Source: Betaproteobacteria bacterium TMED156 (lineage in GTDB: Bacteria > Pseudomonadota > Gammaproteobacteria > Burkholderiales > Burkholderiaceae_A). Taken from it: 34,278 bases of DNA. Under the pieces are notes generated by a model that was not told the origin of the DNA, did not search any database, and saw nothing but the letters and a program-made list of their open reading frames with translations. Positions 1-9,288 of this stretch are shown piece by piece; position 1 is the stretch's first letter, and every line of letters starts with the position of its first letter. The stretch is from the NCBI GenBank assembly GCA_002171155.1, contig NHHF01000041.1, positions 1 through 34,278 on the forward strand, read 5' to 3'. A program made the position numbers and the translations under genes.

Positions 1-1023
1 CATTAAAAGTGCTACAAAAGCAGCAGTACCCATTCCTCCCGCTAAATTCTCTAGAATTATTACAATTGCCATGCTGGTAATGTTGGCTTCATAAGAGGCA
101 AGCCACAAAAAACCTAGATTGGTTATTGCCTGGAGAATACCAAAAAACAATAAACATTTCAAAAGACTAAATTTAGTCAAAATCAGTCCACCTAGTAAAC
201 CACCAATTAGAATAGCTATGAGTCCAGCTCCTTTGCTAACAGCTCCAACTTCTGCGGGGGAAAACCCAGCACCTCTAATCAAGAATGCAGTCGACAATGA
301 AGCAGTAAAAGCATCTCCAAACTTATACATAATTATAGTAATTAAGACTGTTACGGCCCCATTTCTTGAGAAAAATTCCTTAAAAGGCTCAACAACAGCT
401 TTCATAAGAGTTGGTGGTGTATTTGTTTTTTTTGGTTCTGGAGAAAAAAAAGCTAAAATTGAAAGTACCAAACAAATTAGAGCTAATAGCTTGTAGACTC
501 CATCAAAACCTAGATAAAAATCTGCTAGCATAAGGGCCAAACCTCCTGATGTCAGCATTGCCACTCTGTATCCTATTACTGACCAAGCTGCTCCTAGACC
601 CAATAAACGTTTTGAAAGTGATTCTGCTCTCCAAGCATCAAAAACAACATCAAAACTTGCGGAGAAAAATGCCAATAAAAGTGCCAAAGCAGCTATATGC
701 AAAATACCAAATTCTTCCTTAGGATTGGTTTGGGAAATTAATAACAGCAGAAAAGCCATACCTAACAAGAAAAAAACCATCCAACCCCTTCTTCTACCAG
801 CAAGATTAAAAGGTAAACGGTATCTGTCAATTACTGGGGCCCAAACAAATTTATACGTATAAGGCAAACCAACCAAACTTAACCATCCAAGAGTTTTTAG
901 ATCAACACCTTCGATTGTTAACCACGCTTGCAAGGTTCCTGATGATAATGCTAATGGCAATCCACTAGCAAAACCTAAAATTAAGGTCATTGATAGTATT
1001 TTTAAATCTTTTTTATTTTCCAT
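1..1023 (-). CDS. ampG: AmpG-type muropeptide permease (MFS), partial, C-terminus missing
   Basis: Reading the minus strand from an ATG at 1023 gives 341 uninterrupted codons that run off the left edge. The protein is a multi-pass membrane protein of the major facilitator superfamily. AmpG-specific stretches are visible: GFASGLPLALSSGTLQAW at about residues 17-34, a VGLPYTYKFVWAPVIDRY segment near 51-68, GRRRGW at 76-81, and FDVVFDAWRAE near 124-134. AmpG imports GlcNAc-anhydroMurNAc muropeptides from the periplasm for cell-wall recycling and can indirectly influence AmpC induction. E. coli AmpG is about 490 residues, so roughly the last third is outside the window. It diverges from the M48 protease gene with 65 bp between start codons. 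Family assignment is firm; substrate is inferred from the family. Confidence 0.9.
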   Translation of the reverse strand, partial: MENKKDLKILSMTLILGFASGLPLALSSGTLQAWLTIEGVDLKTLGWLSLVGLPYTYKFVWAPVIDRYRLPFNLAGRRRGWMVFFLLGMAFLLLLISQTNPKEEFGILHIAALALLLAFFSASFDVVFDAWRAESLSKRLLGLGAAWSVIGYRVAMLTSGGLALMLADFYLGFDGVYKLLALICLVLSILAFFSPEPKKTNTPPTLMKAVVEPFKEFFSRNGAVTVLITIIMYKFGDAFTASLSTAFLIRGAGFSPAEVGAVSKGAGLIAILIGGLLGGLILTKFSLLKCLLFFGILQAITNLGFLWLASYEANITSMAIVIILENLAGGMGTAAFVALLM

Positions 1024-1063
1024 TTTGTTTTTATGATATTAATGTTTTTTGTTTTAAATTATG

Positions 1064-1077
1064 TACAACAAGTTGTA
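1064..1077. promoter_or_regulatory. short perfect palindrome in the ampG/M48 divergent region
   Basis: TACAAC-AA-GTTGTA, two 6-bp arms around a 2-bp centre, ends 11 bp before the M48 start codon. It could be an operator or simply a chance palindrome in AT-rich DNA. No known regulator consensus is recognised. Confidence 0.25.
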
Positions 1078-1088
1078 TTCTTTTGGTA

Positions 1089-1928
1089 ATGGATACAAAA
1101 CGTATTATTTTTTCATCATATGCAGCAGCTCTTCTTATTTGTGGTGGGTGTGCCACTACAAATAACAAATCACTATCCGTACCAAGAGATGGTGCAGTTC
1201 TTAAAGAAGCCTCAAGTATTCGACATATAGTATCAGCAAGACAATTGGAGAAAGCTTCAGTAAAAGAATTTGAAAGAATAAAATCAAGGGCAAAAAATAA
1301 TAATAAGCTGGCAAATGATAACAACCCCACCTTAAAAAAACTTATCCTGATTGAAAAAAAACTCAAACCCCATGCAGTTGCGTGGAATGCTGATTCTTCA
1401 ATGTGGAAATGGGAAGTCATTCTAATAAAGTCTGATTCACTTAATGCTTTTTGTTTTCCAGGTGGGAAGATAGTATTTTTTACAGGAATTATAGAAAATT
1501 TAAGTCTCACCGATGATGAGATTGCCATGATTATGGGACATGAGATGGCGCATGCTCTGAGAGAACATGCTAGATCTAGAATGGCGAAAACACAATTAAC
1601 TGATATAGGGACAGACATACTCACATCGGTACTGGGTTTAAGTAAAAATGAAAGACAAATAATAGGATTTGGTAGACAGTTGGTAAGTTTGAAGTTTTCC
1701 AGAGGTGACGAGACTGATGCGGATTTGGTTGGACTTGATATTGCTGCTAGAGGTGGCTTTGATCCGAAGGCTAGCATAACACTTTGGGGGAAAATGCAAA
1801 AAGCTAACAAAAGCTCCCCCCCCGAATGGCTTTCAACACATCCATCAGGTAAAAATAGAGTTAATGAATTGACCAAACATTTGTCTAAAGTTTTGCCCTT
1901 ATATGAAAGAGCTCTGGAGGACAAATAA
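1089..1928 (+). CDS. M48-family zinc metalloprotease, probable envelope-localised (Oma1/LoiP-like)
   Basis: This 279-residue protein carries the M48 zincin signature HEMAH at residues 151-155 (GHEMAHALREH). The third zinc ligand is probably E208 in the following GDETDAD segment. A C-terminal THPSGKNRVNEL stretch is typical of the Oma1/YggG/BepA branch, which degrades or refolds misfolded envelope proteins. The N-terminus has a basic start, a short hydrophobic stretch and a cysteine at position 21 (LLICGGC). That resembles a lipoprotein signal, but the lipobox is imperfect because Cys is at -3. The ATG at 1089 is preferred over an upstream in-frame start at 990, because 990 lies within ampG and would put an implausible Phe/Cys-rich extension before the signal peptide. 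No clear Shine-Dalgarno precedes 1089. It is convergent with exoA, 11 bp apart. Confidence 0.9.
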   Translation: MDTKRIIFSSYAAALLICGGCATTNNKSLSVPRDGAVLKEASSIRHIVSARQLEKASVKEFERIKSRAKNNNKLANDNNPTLKKLILIEKKLKPHAVAWNADSSMWKWEVILIKSDSLNAFCFPGGKIVFFTGIIENLSLTDDEIAMIMGHEMAHALREHARSRMAKTQLTDIGTDILTSVLGLSKNERQIIGFGRQLVSLKFSRGDETDADLVGLDIAARGGFDPKASITLWGKMQKANKSSPPEWLSTHPSGKNRVNELTKHLSKVLPLYERALEDK

Positions 1929-1939
1929 AAGACGAAACT

Positions 1940-2755
1940 TCAACTATACTCAATAATCAATGGTGCATGATCGGAAAATCTTTCAAGCATTTCTACTCTC
2001 GTTTTTATAGCTTTAGATGCTATTCTTGGTGTTGCAATTTGGTAATCAATTCTCCAACCCACATTGTTATCTCTAGCTTTTCCTCTCTGACTCCACCATG
2101 TATATTGAGTAGTTTGAGGTTCTAATTTACGATAAACATCAACCCATCCTTCTTCGAAAACCATTTGAGATAACCATTTTCTCTCCTCTGGAAGAAAGCC
2201 TGAGTTTTTCATATTATTACGCCAATTTTTAAGATCTATTTCTTGATAAGCAATATTCCAATCTCCACACAAAACAAATTCCCTACCACTGCCTTTATTT
2301 TCATACATCCAATATTTTAGTTGTTTTTTGAAATTATCAAGAAATCTAAATTTAGCCTCCTGCCTCTCACTAGAGGAAGAACCTGAAGGTAAATAAAGAC
2401 ATATCAGCGAAAAAAATGGGAAATCTTTTAAATTGTTATCAAAATCAGCCCTAATCACTCTTCCTTCCTGATCAAATTCCTGACTACCTATACCTTTAAT
2501 GATCTTATTAGGCTCTTTTTTACTTAGAATTGACACACCACTGTAGCCAGGTCTTTTGGCACAATTCATTACACTTTTTAAAAAACAACCTTCACTTCTT
2601 ATACTGATATGCTTGTCAGATAAATCCTTTACTTGAGCTTTTAACTCTTGAAAGCATACAAAATCAGGATTTTCTCTTGCTAACCATTGCATCACTCCTT
2701 TTTTTTCAGAGGCTCTGACACCATTTACATTTAGCGTAATTATTTTAGTAGTCAT
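1940..2755 (-). CDS. exoA: Exodeoxyribonuclease III / AP endonuclease (ExoA/Xth family)
   Basis: A complete 271-residue EEP-fold nuclease. Family residues are visible: N9/N11 in TLNVNGVRA, E37 in CFQELKAQ (metal ligand), D165 and N167 in CGDWNIAY, and the terminal D262-H263 in SDHAPLIIEY. The enzyme cleaves the DNA backbone 5' of abasic sites and has 3'-5' exonuclease and 3'-phosphatase activities in base-excision repair. The ATG at 2755 starts directly at the first beta strand (MTTKIITLNVNG), as in the family. The gene is divergent from pyrE with only 12 bp between start codons, so its promoter must overlap pyrE coding sequence or the tiny gap. Both xthA and exoA symbols are used for this family. 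Confidence 0.95.
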   Translation of the reverse strand: MTTKIITLNVNGVRASEKKGVMQWLARENPDFVCFQELKAQVKDLSDKHISIRSEGCFLKSVMNCAKRPGYSGVSILSKKEPNKIIKGIGSQEFDQEGRVIRADFDNNLKDFPFFSLICLYLPSGSSSSERQEAKFRFLDNFKKQLKYWMYENKGSGREFVLCGDWNIAYQEIDLKNWRNNMKNSGFLPEERKWLSQMVFEEGWVDVYRKLEPQTTQYTWWSQRGKARDNNVGWRIDYQIATPRIASKAIKTRVEMLERFSDHAPLIIEYS

Positions 2756-2760
2756 ATAAT
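2755..2760 (+). promoter_or_regulatory. candidate -10 box for pyrE (TATAAT), near-leaderless
   Basis: A perfect TATAAT begins at the last base of the exoA start codon and ends 7 nt before the pyrE ATG. Normal -10 to start-site spacing would place transcription initiation at or next to the ATG. No Shine-Dalgarno lies between. The -35 match is poor, so this is a candidate only. Confidence 0.4.
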
Positions 2761-2767
2761 TTTATTT

Positions 2768-3466
2768 ATGAAAAATATATCAACAGACAAGTTTAATTTA
2801 AGTAATGATTTTCTCACATTTGCACTTACCAACAATATTTTAAGGTTTGGAAAGTTTAAAACGAAAGCTGGTAGGCTATCACCATATTTTTTTGATATGG
2901 GAAAATTTTCCAACTCTAAATTATTGACTAAGCTTGGCGAATTTTATTCAAAAAAAATTCAAATGTTAGCCAAGTCAGATTTATGCGACCCCGAATGTTT
3001 ATTTGGTCCAGCGTACAAAGGAATACCACTTATTTGCTCAACTGCAATCGCAATGAGGGAAAACAAATCTATTAATTTTGCTTACAACAGAAAGGAGGAA
3101 AAAAAACATGGGGAAGGGGGAATCATCGTTGGTAATGTAGCAAAAAAAAATGTTTTTATCCTTGATGATGTTATTTCTGCCGGATTATCAATAACTCAAT
3201 CAATTAAGCTGATACAAGAAGAAGGAGGCGTTCCAATATGTGCAATAGTAGCTTTAGACAGGATGGAGAGGCCTACTGATAGTGAAGAAAAAAAACTAAT
3301 TTCGTCAAAAGAAATTACCAAGAAAACTGGCGTTCCAGTTTTTTCTATTTCTAATGTACTTGAACTAAAAGAAAATCTATCTAATAAAAAAACACCTGAG
3401 TCAAAACAGCAACTCCTTAGTCTTCAAAATTATTTAAAAAAGTGGGGCAATAAATTTGATAACTAA
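2768..3466 (+). CDS. pyrE: Orotate phosphoribosyltransferase
   Basis: A complete 232-residue type I phosphoribosyltransferase that converts orotate and PRPP to OMP in de novo pyrimidine synthesis. The PRPP-binding loop VFILDDVISAG is at residues 129-139. The flexible catalytic loop is near 106-118 (AYNRKEEKKHGEG), and FGPAYKGIPL at 79-88 is the other conserved loop. The N-terminal FALTNNILRFGKFKTKAGRLSPYFF matches the family, so the ATG at 2768 is the only sensible start. The C-terminus (about 175-232) has a poly-charged extension of the kind found in betaproteobacterial PyrE. The gene overlaps the 3' end of gatB by 4 bp in convergent orientation and has no obvious ribosome binding site. Confidence 0.95.
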   Translation: MKNISTDKFNLSNDFLTFALTNNILRFGKFKTKAGRLSPYFFDMGKFSNSKLLTKLGEFYSKKIQMLAKSDLCDPECLFGPAYKGIPLICSTAIAMRENKSINFAYNRKEEKKHGEGGIIVGNVAKKNVFILDDVISAGLSITQSIKLIQEEGGVPICAIVALDRMERPTDSEEKKLISSKEITKKTGVPVFSISNVLELKENLSNKKTPESKQQLLSLQNYLKKWGNKFDN

Positions 3467-4965
3467 TTTTTTAACCTTTCTATTAGTAAATCTCTTACAA
3501 CTTTGGGATTTGCCCTCCCTTTTGATACTTTCATTACCTGGCCGACAAGGGAGTTTAATGCCTTTTCTTTACCTGACTTTATCTCTGTAACCATCTTGGA
3601 GTTGTTTTCTATGATTCCAGAAATGTAATTGTTCAATTGAACATTATTTTGAATTTGACTCAATCCTCTTAAAGATATAATTTCATCAATATTTCTATTA
3701 TTTTTTTCGTACCAAAGTATTTCAAAAAGTTCTTTGGCAGTTTTATTTGAAAGTGTGCCATCCTCCAACTTGACAAGAAGTTTTGCTAATTCCTCTGGAC
3801 TAATTTTGCTGTTTCCAATTTCTATACTTTCTTTATTTAGAATAGAAAATAAATCTCCAACCATCCAATTAGCAACCAACTTAGCTCTTGAAAGAGCAAG
3901 ATCACTGATGTTTTTAAGACTATTTTTTTCTTTAGTTATATTTGAAAAAATTTCAAGTGTGTCTTCGAAAAAGACTGTTACAGATCTCTTAGACAATAAG
4001 GATTCGCAAATTTCATTATTAAGTTTAAGTTCATTTTCAAACTTATTTCTAACTTCGTTAGGTAGTTTTGGGATTTCACTTTTAATTTGATTAATCCATG
4101 AATTGTCAACAACTAATTTTGGTAAATCCGGATCAGGAAAATAACGATAATCATTAGCATCTTCTTTACTTCTCATAGCTCTTGTTTCGTCAGATTGTGG
4201 ATCAAAAAGTCTTGTCTGTTGAATTACTTTTTGTCCATTTTCAAGTAAATCAATCTGTCTCTCAGACTCTACAATAATTGCTCTTTCTAAAAACTTAAAA
4301 GAATTTAAATTTTTAATTTCACATCTTGTACCTAAATCATCTGATGGATTTCTTTTCACAGAAACATTCGCATCAACTCTAAAGGAACCTTCCTGCATAT
4401 TTCCATCGCATATTTGAATCCATGTCACTAACCTATGTAATGTTTTCGCATAAGCTACAGCTTCTTGTGCAGAGTTCATGCAAGGTTCTGTAACAATTTC
4501 TAGAAGTGGCATGCCTGCTCTATTTAAATCTATTCCAGACTTACCTTTCGGTAAACTATCAACTCCTTCATGAATAGATTTTCCTGCATCCTCCTCTAGA
4601 TGAGCCCTAACCAAACTAACATTGATTTTTTTTTGACCTTGCAGTCTAACTTCGATATTTCCACCGATTACTATTGGTTGTTCAAATTGACTGATTTGAT
4701 AACCTTTGGGCAAATCGGGGTAAAAATAGTTTTTTCTGGCAAAAATAGATACTGGTGAAATTTTTGCGTTTACTGCTAAGCCAAATTTGATTGCAAATGC
4801 TACCACATCCCTGTTTAAAACAGGTAGAACCCCAGGAAGGCCAGCATCTATAAAATCAACTTGACTATTTGGGTTTGTACCAAATTCTGTAGATGCAGGA
4901 GAAAAAATTTTAGAATCAGTTTTTAATTGAACATGAGTTTCTAATCCAACAACTATATTCCACAT
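3463..4965 (-). CDS. gatB: Asp-tRNA(Asn)/Glu-tRNA(Gln) amidotransferase subunit B
   Basis: A complete 500-residue GatB. The N-terminal kinase-like cradle domain carries GLETHVQLKTDSKIFS at residues 8-23, NYFYPDLPKGYQISQFEQPI near 80-99 and the LNRAGMPLLEIVTEP signature near 147-161. YRYFPDPDLP lies around 274-283. The helical and YqeY-like tail domain fills the C-terminal third. GatB phosphorylates misacylated Asp-tRNA(Asn) or Glu-tRNA(Gln), and the activated intermediate is amidated with ammonia tunnelled from GatA. It is the last gene of gatC-gatA-gatB, with start codon 10 bp after the gatA stop. Its stop overlaps that of convergent pyrE. Confidence 0.97.
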   Translation of the reverse strand: MWNIVVGLETHVQLKTDSKIFSPASTEFGTNPNSQVDFIDAGLPGVLPVLNRDVVAFAIKFGLAVNAKISPVSIFARKNYFYPDLPKGYQISQFEQPIVIGGNIEVRLQGQKKINVSLVRAHLEEDAGKSIHEGVDSLPKGKSGIDLNRAGMPLLEIVTEPCMNSAQEAVAYAKTLHRLVTWIQICDGNMQEGSFRVDANVSVKRNPSDDLGTRCEIKNLNSFKFLERAIIVESERQIDLLENGQKVIQQTRLFDPQSDETRAMRSKEDANDYRYFPDPDLPKLVVDNSWINQIKSEIPKLPNEVRNKFENELKLNNEICESLLSKRSVTVFFEDTLEIFSNITKEKNSLKNISDLALSRAKLVANWMVGDLFSILNKESIEIGNSKISPEELAKLLVKLEDGTLSNKTAKELFEILWYEKNNRNIDEIISLRGLSQIQNNVQLNNYISGIIENNSKMVTEIKSGKEKALNSLVGQVMKVSKGRANPKVVRDLLIERLKN

Positions 4966-4975
4966 TATCGTATGC

Positions 4976-6478
4976 CTATTTTAATGGAGTAAAAGTATGC
5001 CAATCTGTATTCTTTTGAAAAATATGAGCACATTTCAAAACTAGTTTTTCCTGAAGTTTTGGGGCAATTAACTGAAGTCCTATGGGTCTTTTAGTATTTT
5101 CAAAATCAGCAAATCCACACGGAATAGAAATTGCAGGGAACCCACCCAAACTGGCTCCAACAGTATAAATATCGGATAAATATTCACTGGGTACACCAGA
5201 GATATCATTGTTTTTTCCAAAAAATTTCGGACTCTCCTCCTGATTCCAGGCAACAGTTGGAGAGGTAGGGCCGACAACTAAATCGCAGTTTTCAAATGCA
5301 TTTTCAAAATCCAATGTTACTAATCTTCTTACCTTTAATGCTTTCAAATAATAAGCTTCGTAATAGCCATGGGATAAGACAAATGTCCCAATTAATATCC
5401 TTCTTCTTACCTCTTTTCCAAAACCCTCTGTTCTAGTATTAACGTATAAATCATTTAGGTTTTTGGTGTTAGCTGATCTAAGACCATATTTAACACCATC
5501 AAATCTTGATAGATTACTAGATGCTTCAGCAGGGGCAATAACATAATAGGCTGCAACTGCAAATTTAGTGGCAGGCAATGAAATTTCTTTGATCTGAGCA
5601 CCTAATTTCTCAAGTTCCTTAATACTATCTCTGACTGCATTTTCAACTTTGATATCTATACCTTCAGAAAAATACTCACTAGGTAAACCAATTTTTATTC
5701 CATTGAGTGGTTTTTGGTGGGATGTGTTCTCGAAAGGGACGTTAATACATTCACTAAAACTCTCAAAAGAAATACCAATACTAGTTGAATCTTTTTTATC
5801 AAAACCAGCCATGCCATCAAGAAGTATTGCACAATCTTCAGCTGAACGAGCTATTGGACCTGCTTGATCCAAACTTGAAGCATACGCAATAAGCCCCCAT
5901 CTTGAAACTCTTCCATATGTTGGTTTCAAACCAGTGACTCCACACATTGCCGCTGGTTGTCTTATCGAACCACCAGTGTCAGTTCCTGTTGATGCGGGAA
6001 CAACACCAGCAGCAACCATAGCTGCTGAACCTCCAGACGATCCTCCGGGAATTGCTTTGGAATCCCACGGATTTGAACACCTACCGTAGGCACAATTTTG
6101 ATTTGCTGAGCCCATTGCGAACTCATCACAACTGGTCTTGCCTAAACATACCATCCCTTTATCGGATAGATTTTTCACAACCTCTGCATCAAAAGGACTT
6201 TTATAATTTTTAAGAATTTTTGAACCAGCGGTTGTAAACCAATCTCTTGTTACAAAGACATCCTTATGCATAATTGGTATGCCTAAAAGTGACCCATTTT
6301 CACCTGCTTCAAGTCGCATTTGAGCTTTTTCTGCTTGATCTATAGAGGCCTCTTTGTTTATACATAATGTTGCACCATAAGGATTATCTTCAATTCTTTT
6401 TAAAATGTCCTTAGTTAATTCAATAGCACTTAATTTCTTTTTGGAATATAAGTTTTTAATTTCAGTTATCGTCATCAT
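4976..6478 (-). CDS. gatA: Asp-tRNA(Asn)/Glu-tRNA(Gln) amidotransferase subunit A
   Basis: A 500-residue amidase-signature protein that hydrolyses glutamine and passes ammonia to GatB. The Lys-cisSer-Ser triad is present: K72 in PIMHKDVFV, S147 in PGGSSGGSAA and S171 in GTDTGGSIRQPAA. The spacing equals that of characterised GatA proteins. Two tandem ATGs (6478 and 6475) precede TITEIKNLYSKKKLSA. A TTG three codons further upstream (6487) is also in frame, but ATG is preferred because the family N-terminus begins here. No convincing Shine-Dalgarno decides among them. The gene lies 17 bp after gatC and is presumably co-translated with it. Confidence 0.97.
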   Translation of the reverse strand: MMTITEIKNLYSKKKLSAIELTKDILKRIEDNPYGATLCINKEASIDQAEKAQMRLEAGENGSLLGIPIMHKDVFVTRDWFTTAGSKILKNYKSPFDAEVVKNLSDKGMVCLGKTSCDEFAMGSANQNCAYGRCSNPWDSKAIPGGSSGGSAAMVAAGVVPASTGTDTGGSIRQPAAMCGVTGLKPTYGRVSRWGLIAYASSLDQAGPIARSAEDCAILLDGMAGFDKKDSTSIGISFESFSECINVPFENTSHQKPLNGIKIGLPSEYFSEGIDIKVENAVRDSIKELEKLGAQIKEISLPATKFAVAAYYVIAPAEASSNLSRFDGVKYGLRSANTKNLNDLYVNTRTEGFGKEVRRRILIGTFVLSHGYYEAYYLKALKVRRLVTLDFENAFENCDLVVGPTSPTVAWNQEESPKFFGKNNDISGVPSEYLSDIYTVGASLGGFPAISIPCGFADFENTKRPIGLQLIAPKLQEKLVLKCAHIFQKNTDWHTFTPLK

Positions 6479-6495
6479 AATAATCAAGTTTTCAA

Positions 6496-6783
6496 TTAAT
6501 CAACAACTCGGGGTACTATAAAGAAGTTATCAGTTTGTTCAGGTGCATTCAGTAAAATTTCGCAAATTGAATTATCATTAATTATTTGATCTTTTCTTAG
6601 ACGCAAATTAATATCACCGGGATGGAACATTGGTTCTAAATTATCAGTATTTACTTTTTTAAGGATATCTACCCAATTTATAACTGACGAGAGATCTAAT
6701 AAGAGTTGAGAAACTTCGTCATGTTCTAATGAAAGTTTTGAGAGTTTAGCTAGTTTTTTTACGTGTTCAGATTGGAATTGCAT
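6496..6783 (-). CDS. gatC: Asp-tRNA(Asn)/Glu-tRNA(Gln) amidotransferase subunit C
   Basis: A complete 95-residue GatC, the usual family length. It begins with VKKLAKLSKLSLEHDEV and contains the NTDNLEPMFHP segment and a PEQTDNFFIVPRVV tail. These conserved parts let GatC wrap around the GatA-GatB interface and stabilise the complex. It is first in the gatCAB operon, which probably starts transcription in the 82-bp gap shared with divergent mreB. The order C-A-B in one operon supports the call. Confidence 0.93.
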   Translation of the reverse strand: MQFQSEHVKKLAKLSKLSLEHDEVSQLLLDLSSVINWVDILKKVNTDNLEPMFHPGDINLRLRKDQIINDNSICEILLNAPEQTDNFFIVPRVVD

Positions 6784-7909
<1,126 letters not shown>

Positions 7910-7914
7910 AATAG

Positions 7915-8766
7915 GTGTCTTTAGCTCAAAACCCTCCCCCACTTTTTAAACAAGGATCTTCTGCAACTTTGAGGTTAGTTGTTGCTGCAGTAACTTCTCT
8001 AATTTTGATAAACCTTGATGCAAATTTCAATTGGCTTGAAAAAATTAGAAATGTTGTTTTTTCAATTTTAAACCCAGCTGTTGAGTTAATGCAGCTTCCT
8101 AGAGATGGAATGATTGTGATTTCCGATCACATTACAACTATTTCTGCTTTGAACAAAAAATTGTCAGAACTTGAACAGAGACAAGCATTCAATTCTGAAT
8201 CTTTATTAGTTTTAGAACAATTAAGAAACGAAAACTTTGATTTAAGGAAATTATTAGATTTAAAATCTAATTTTTATGCATCTTCCGTTGCTGCTGAAAT
8301 TAGATACGAATTAACAGACCCTTACAGCAAAAAAATTGTTATTAACAGAGGAAAAGAAAACAAAATTGAAATTGGTCATCCAGTAATAAGTGCAGATGGT
8401 GTAGTAGGTCAGGTTAGTAGAGTATTTGAAAATAAATCAGAAATTACTTTGATTACTGATGGAAATATTTCTGTTCCAGTGGTACTACCAAGAACAAAAA
8501 TCAAAGCTATTACAAAGGGTCAAGGAACATTAGATGGATTTGAATTAAATTATACAGACCTAAGTGCAAAATTAATGATTGGTGACAAAATTTTTACATC
8601 GGGACTTGATGGTTTATATCCTCCTGGGATAATAGTAGGCAAAATAGTAAGCGTTTATGAGGCTTCTCCTGGTCAGTTTCCAAAAATAATTGCTAAACCA
8701 TCATCAGTAGTTGGCTTAAAACATCAAGTTTTAATAATGAATGTAGAAACAAACCAAAATGATTAA
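7915..8766 (+). CDS. mreC: Rod shape-determining protein MreC
   Basis: A complete 283-residue MreC with a GTG start five bases after the mreB stop; no in-frame ATG is available nearby. The opening AQNPPPLFKQGSSATLRLV is characteristic of betaproteobacterial MreC. It is followed by one transmembrane helix (about 20-37), a coiled-coil (about 70-115) and the periplasmic beta-barrel domains. The latter include VISADGVVGQVSRVFENKSEITLITD. MreC bridges cytoplasmic MreB to periplasmic PBP2 and activates it. Its last codons overlap mreD by 8 bp, implying translational coupling. Confidence 0.95.
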   Translation: MSLAQNPPPLFKQGSSATLRLVVAAVTSLILINLDANFNWLEKIRNVVFSILNPAVELMQLPRDGMIVISDHITTISALNKKLSELEQRQAFNSESLLVLEQLRNENFDLRKLLDLKSNFYASSVAAEIRYELTDPYSKKIVINRGKENKIEIGHPVISADGVVGQVSRVFENKSEITLITDGNISVPVVLPRTKIKAITKGQGTLDGFELNYTDLSAKLMIGDKIFTSGLDGLYPPGIIVGKIVSVYEASPGQFPKIIAKPSSVVGLKHQVLIMNVETNQND

Positions 8767-9286
8767 CGAAGGCTATATCGGAAGAAATCCAAGTGGGAAT
8801 ATCATTTATGTTTCCCTATTATTTGCACTTTTAATTAACTTTATTCCTGTTGGTCATTCATTTCCTTTTCCTGATATGGTTGCTGTAGTTTTAGTATTTT
8901 GGAATGCATTTTTACCAACAAAAGTTGGACTTTTTGTAGCTTGGTTTATGGGAATAGTCATGGATGTTCATAGTGGAACATTACTTGGTCAACATGCTCT
9001 TGCTTACTCTCTTTTAAGTTATGGAGCAATATCACTTCACAGAAGACTTTTATGGTACTCGACAATTTCGCAAGCCATTCAACTTATTCCTCTTTTTGTT
9101 GTTTCAATTCTAGTTGTTGCAATTATTAGATTTATAGCTGATGGTGGTATTGCACCATGGTGGTACTTTTCCAGACCACTATTTGATGGGCTTGCGTGGA
9201 TTTTAGTTAGTTTAGTACTTCAAAAAATAATTAATAAACGACGTGAACCAGGAATCGAAAACAAAAAATTACTTCATGGTAAATAA
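8759..9286 (+). CDS. mreD: Rod shape-determining membrane protein MreD
   Basis: A complete 175-residue protein with about five hydrophobic helices. It contains the family-typical central stretch with FVAWFMGIVMDVHSGTLLGQ near residues 59-78, followed by HALAYSLLSY. MreD is the small integral membrane partner of MreC in the elongasome. The ATG at 8759 lies within the mreC 3' end (8-bp overlap), and the next gene begins 2 bp after its stop, so it is embedded in a translationally coupled operon. Confidence 0.93.
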   Translation: MINEGYIGRNPSGNIIYVSLLFALLINFIPVGHSFPFPDMVAVVLVFWNAFLPTKVGLFVAWFMGIVMDVHSGTLLGQHALAYSLLSYGAISLHRRLLWYSTISQAIQLIPLFVVSILVVAIIRFIADGGIAPWWYFSRPLFDGLAWILVSLVLQKIINKRREPGIENKKLLHGK

Positions 9287-9288
9287 AA

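Noticed and set aside
119..496. 125-codon plus-strand open frame
   Set aside because: It lies wholly antisense to ampG, whose minus-strand translation is continuous and clearly of the AmpG family.
1031..1924. 297-codon open frame on the minus strand across the whole M48 protease gene
   Set aside because: The plus-strand frame has the HExxH zinc site, a signal-like N-terminus and family-typical ends. The opposite frame shows no recognisable domain, and is open because the codon usage of the real gene rarely creates stops on that strand.
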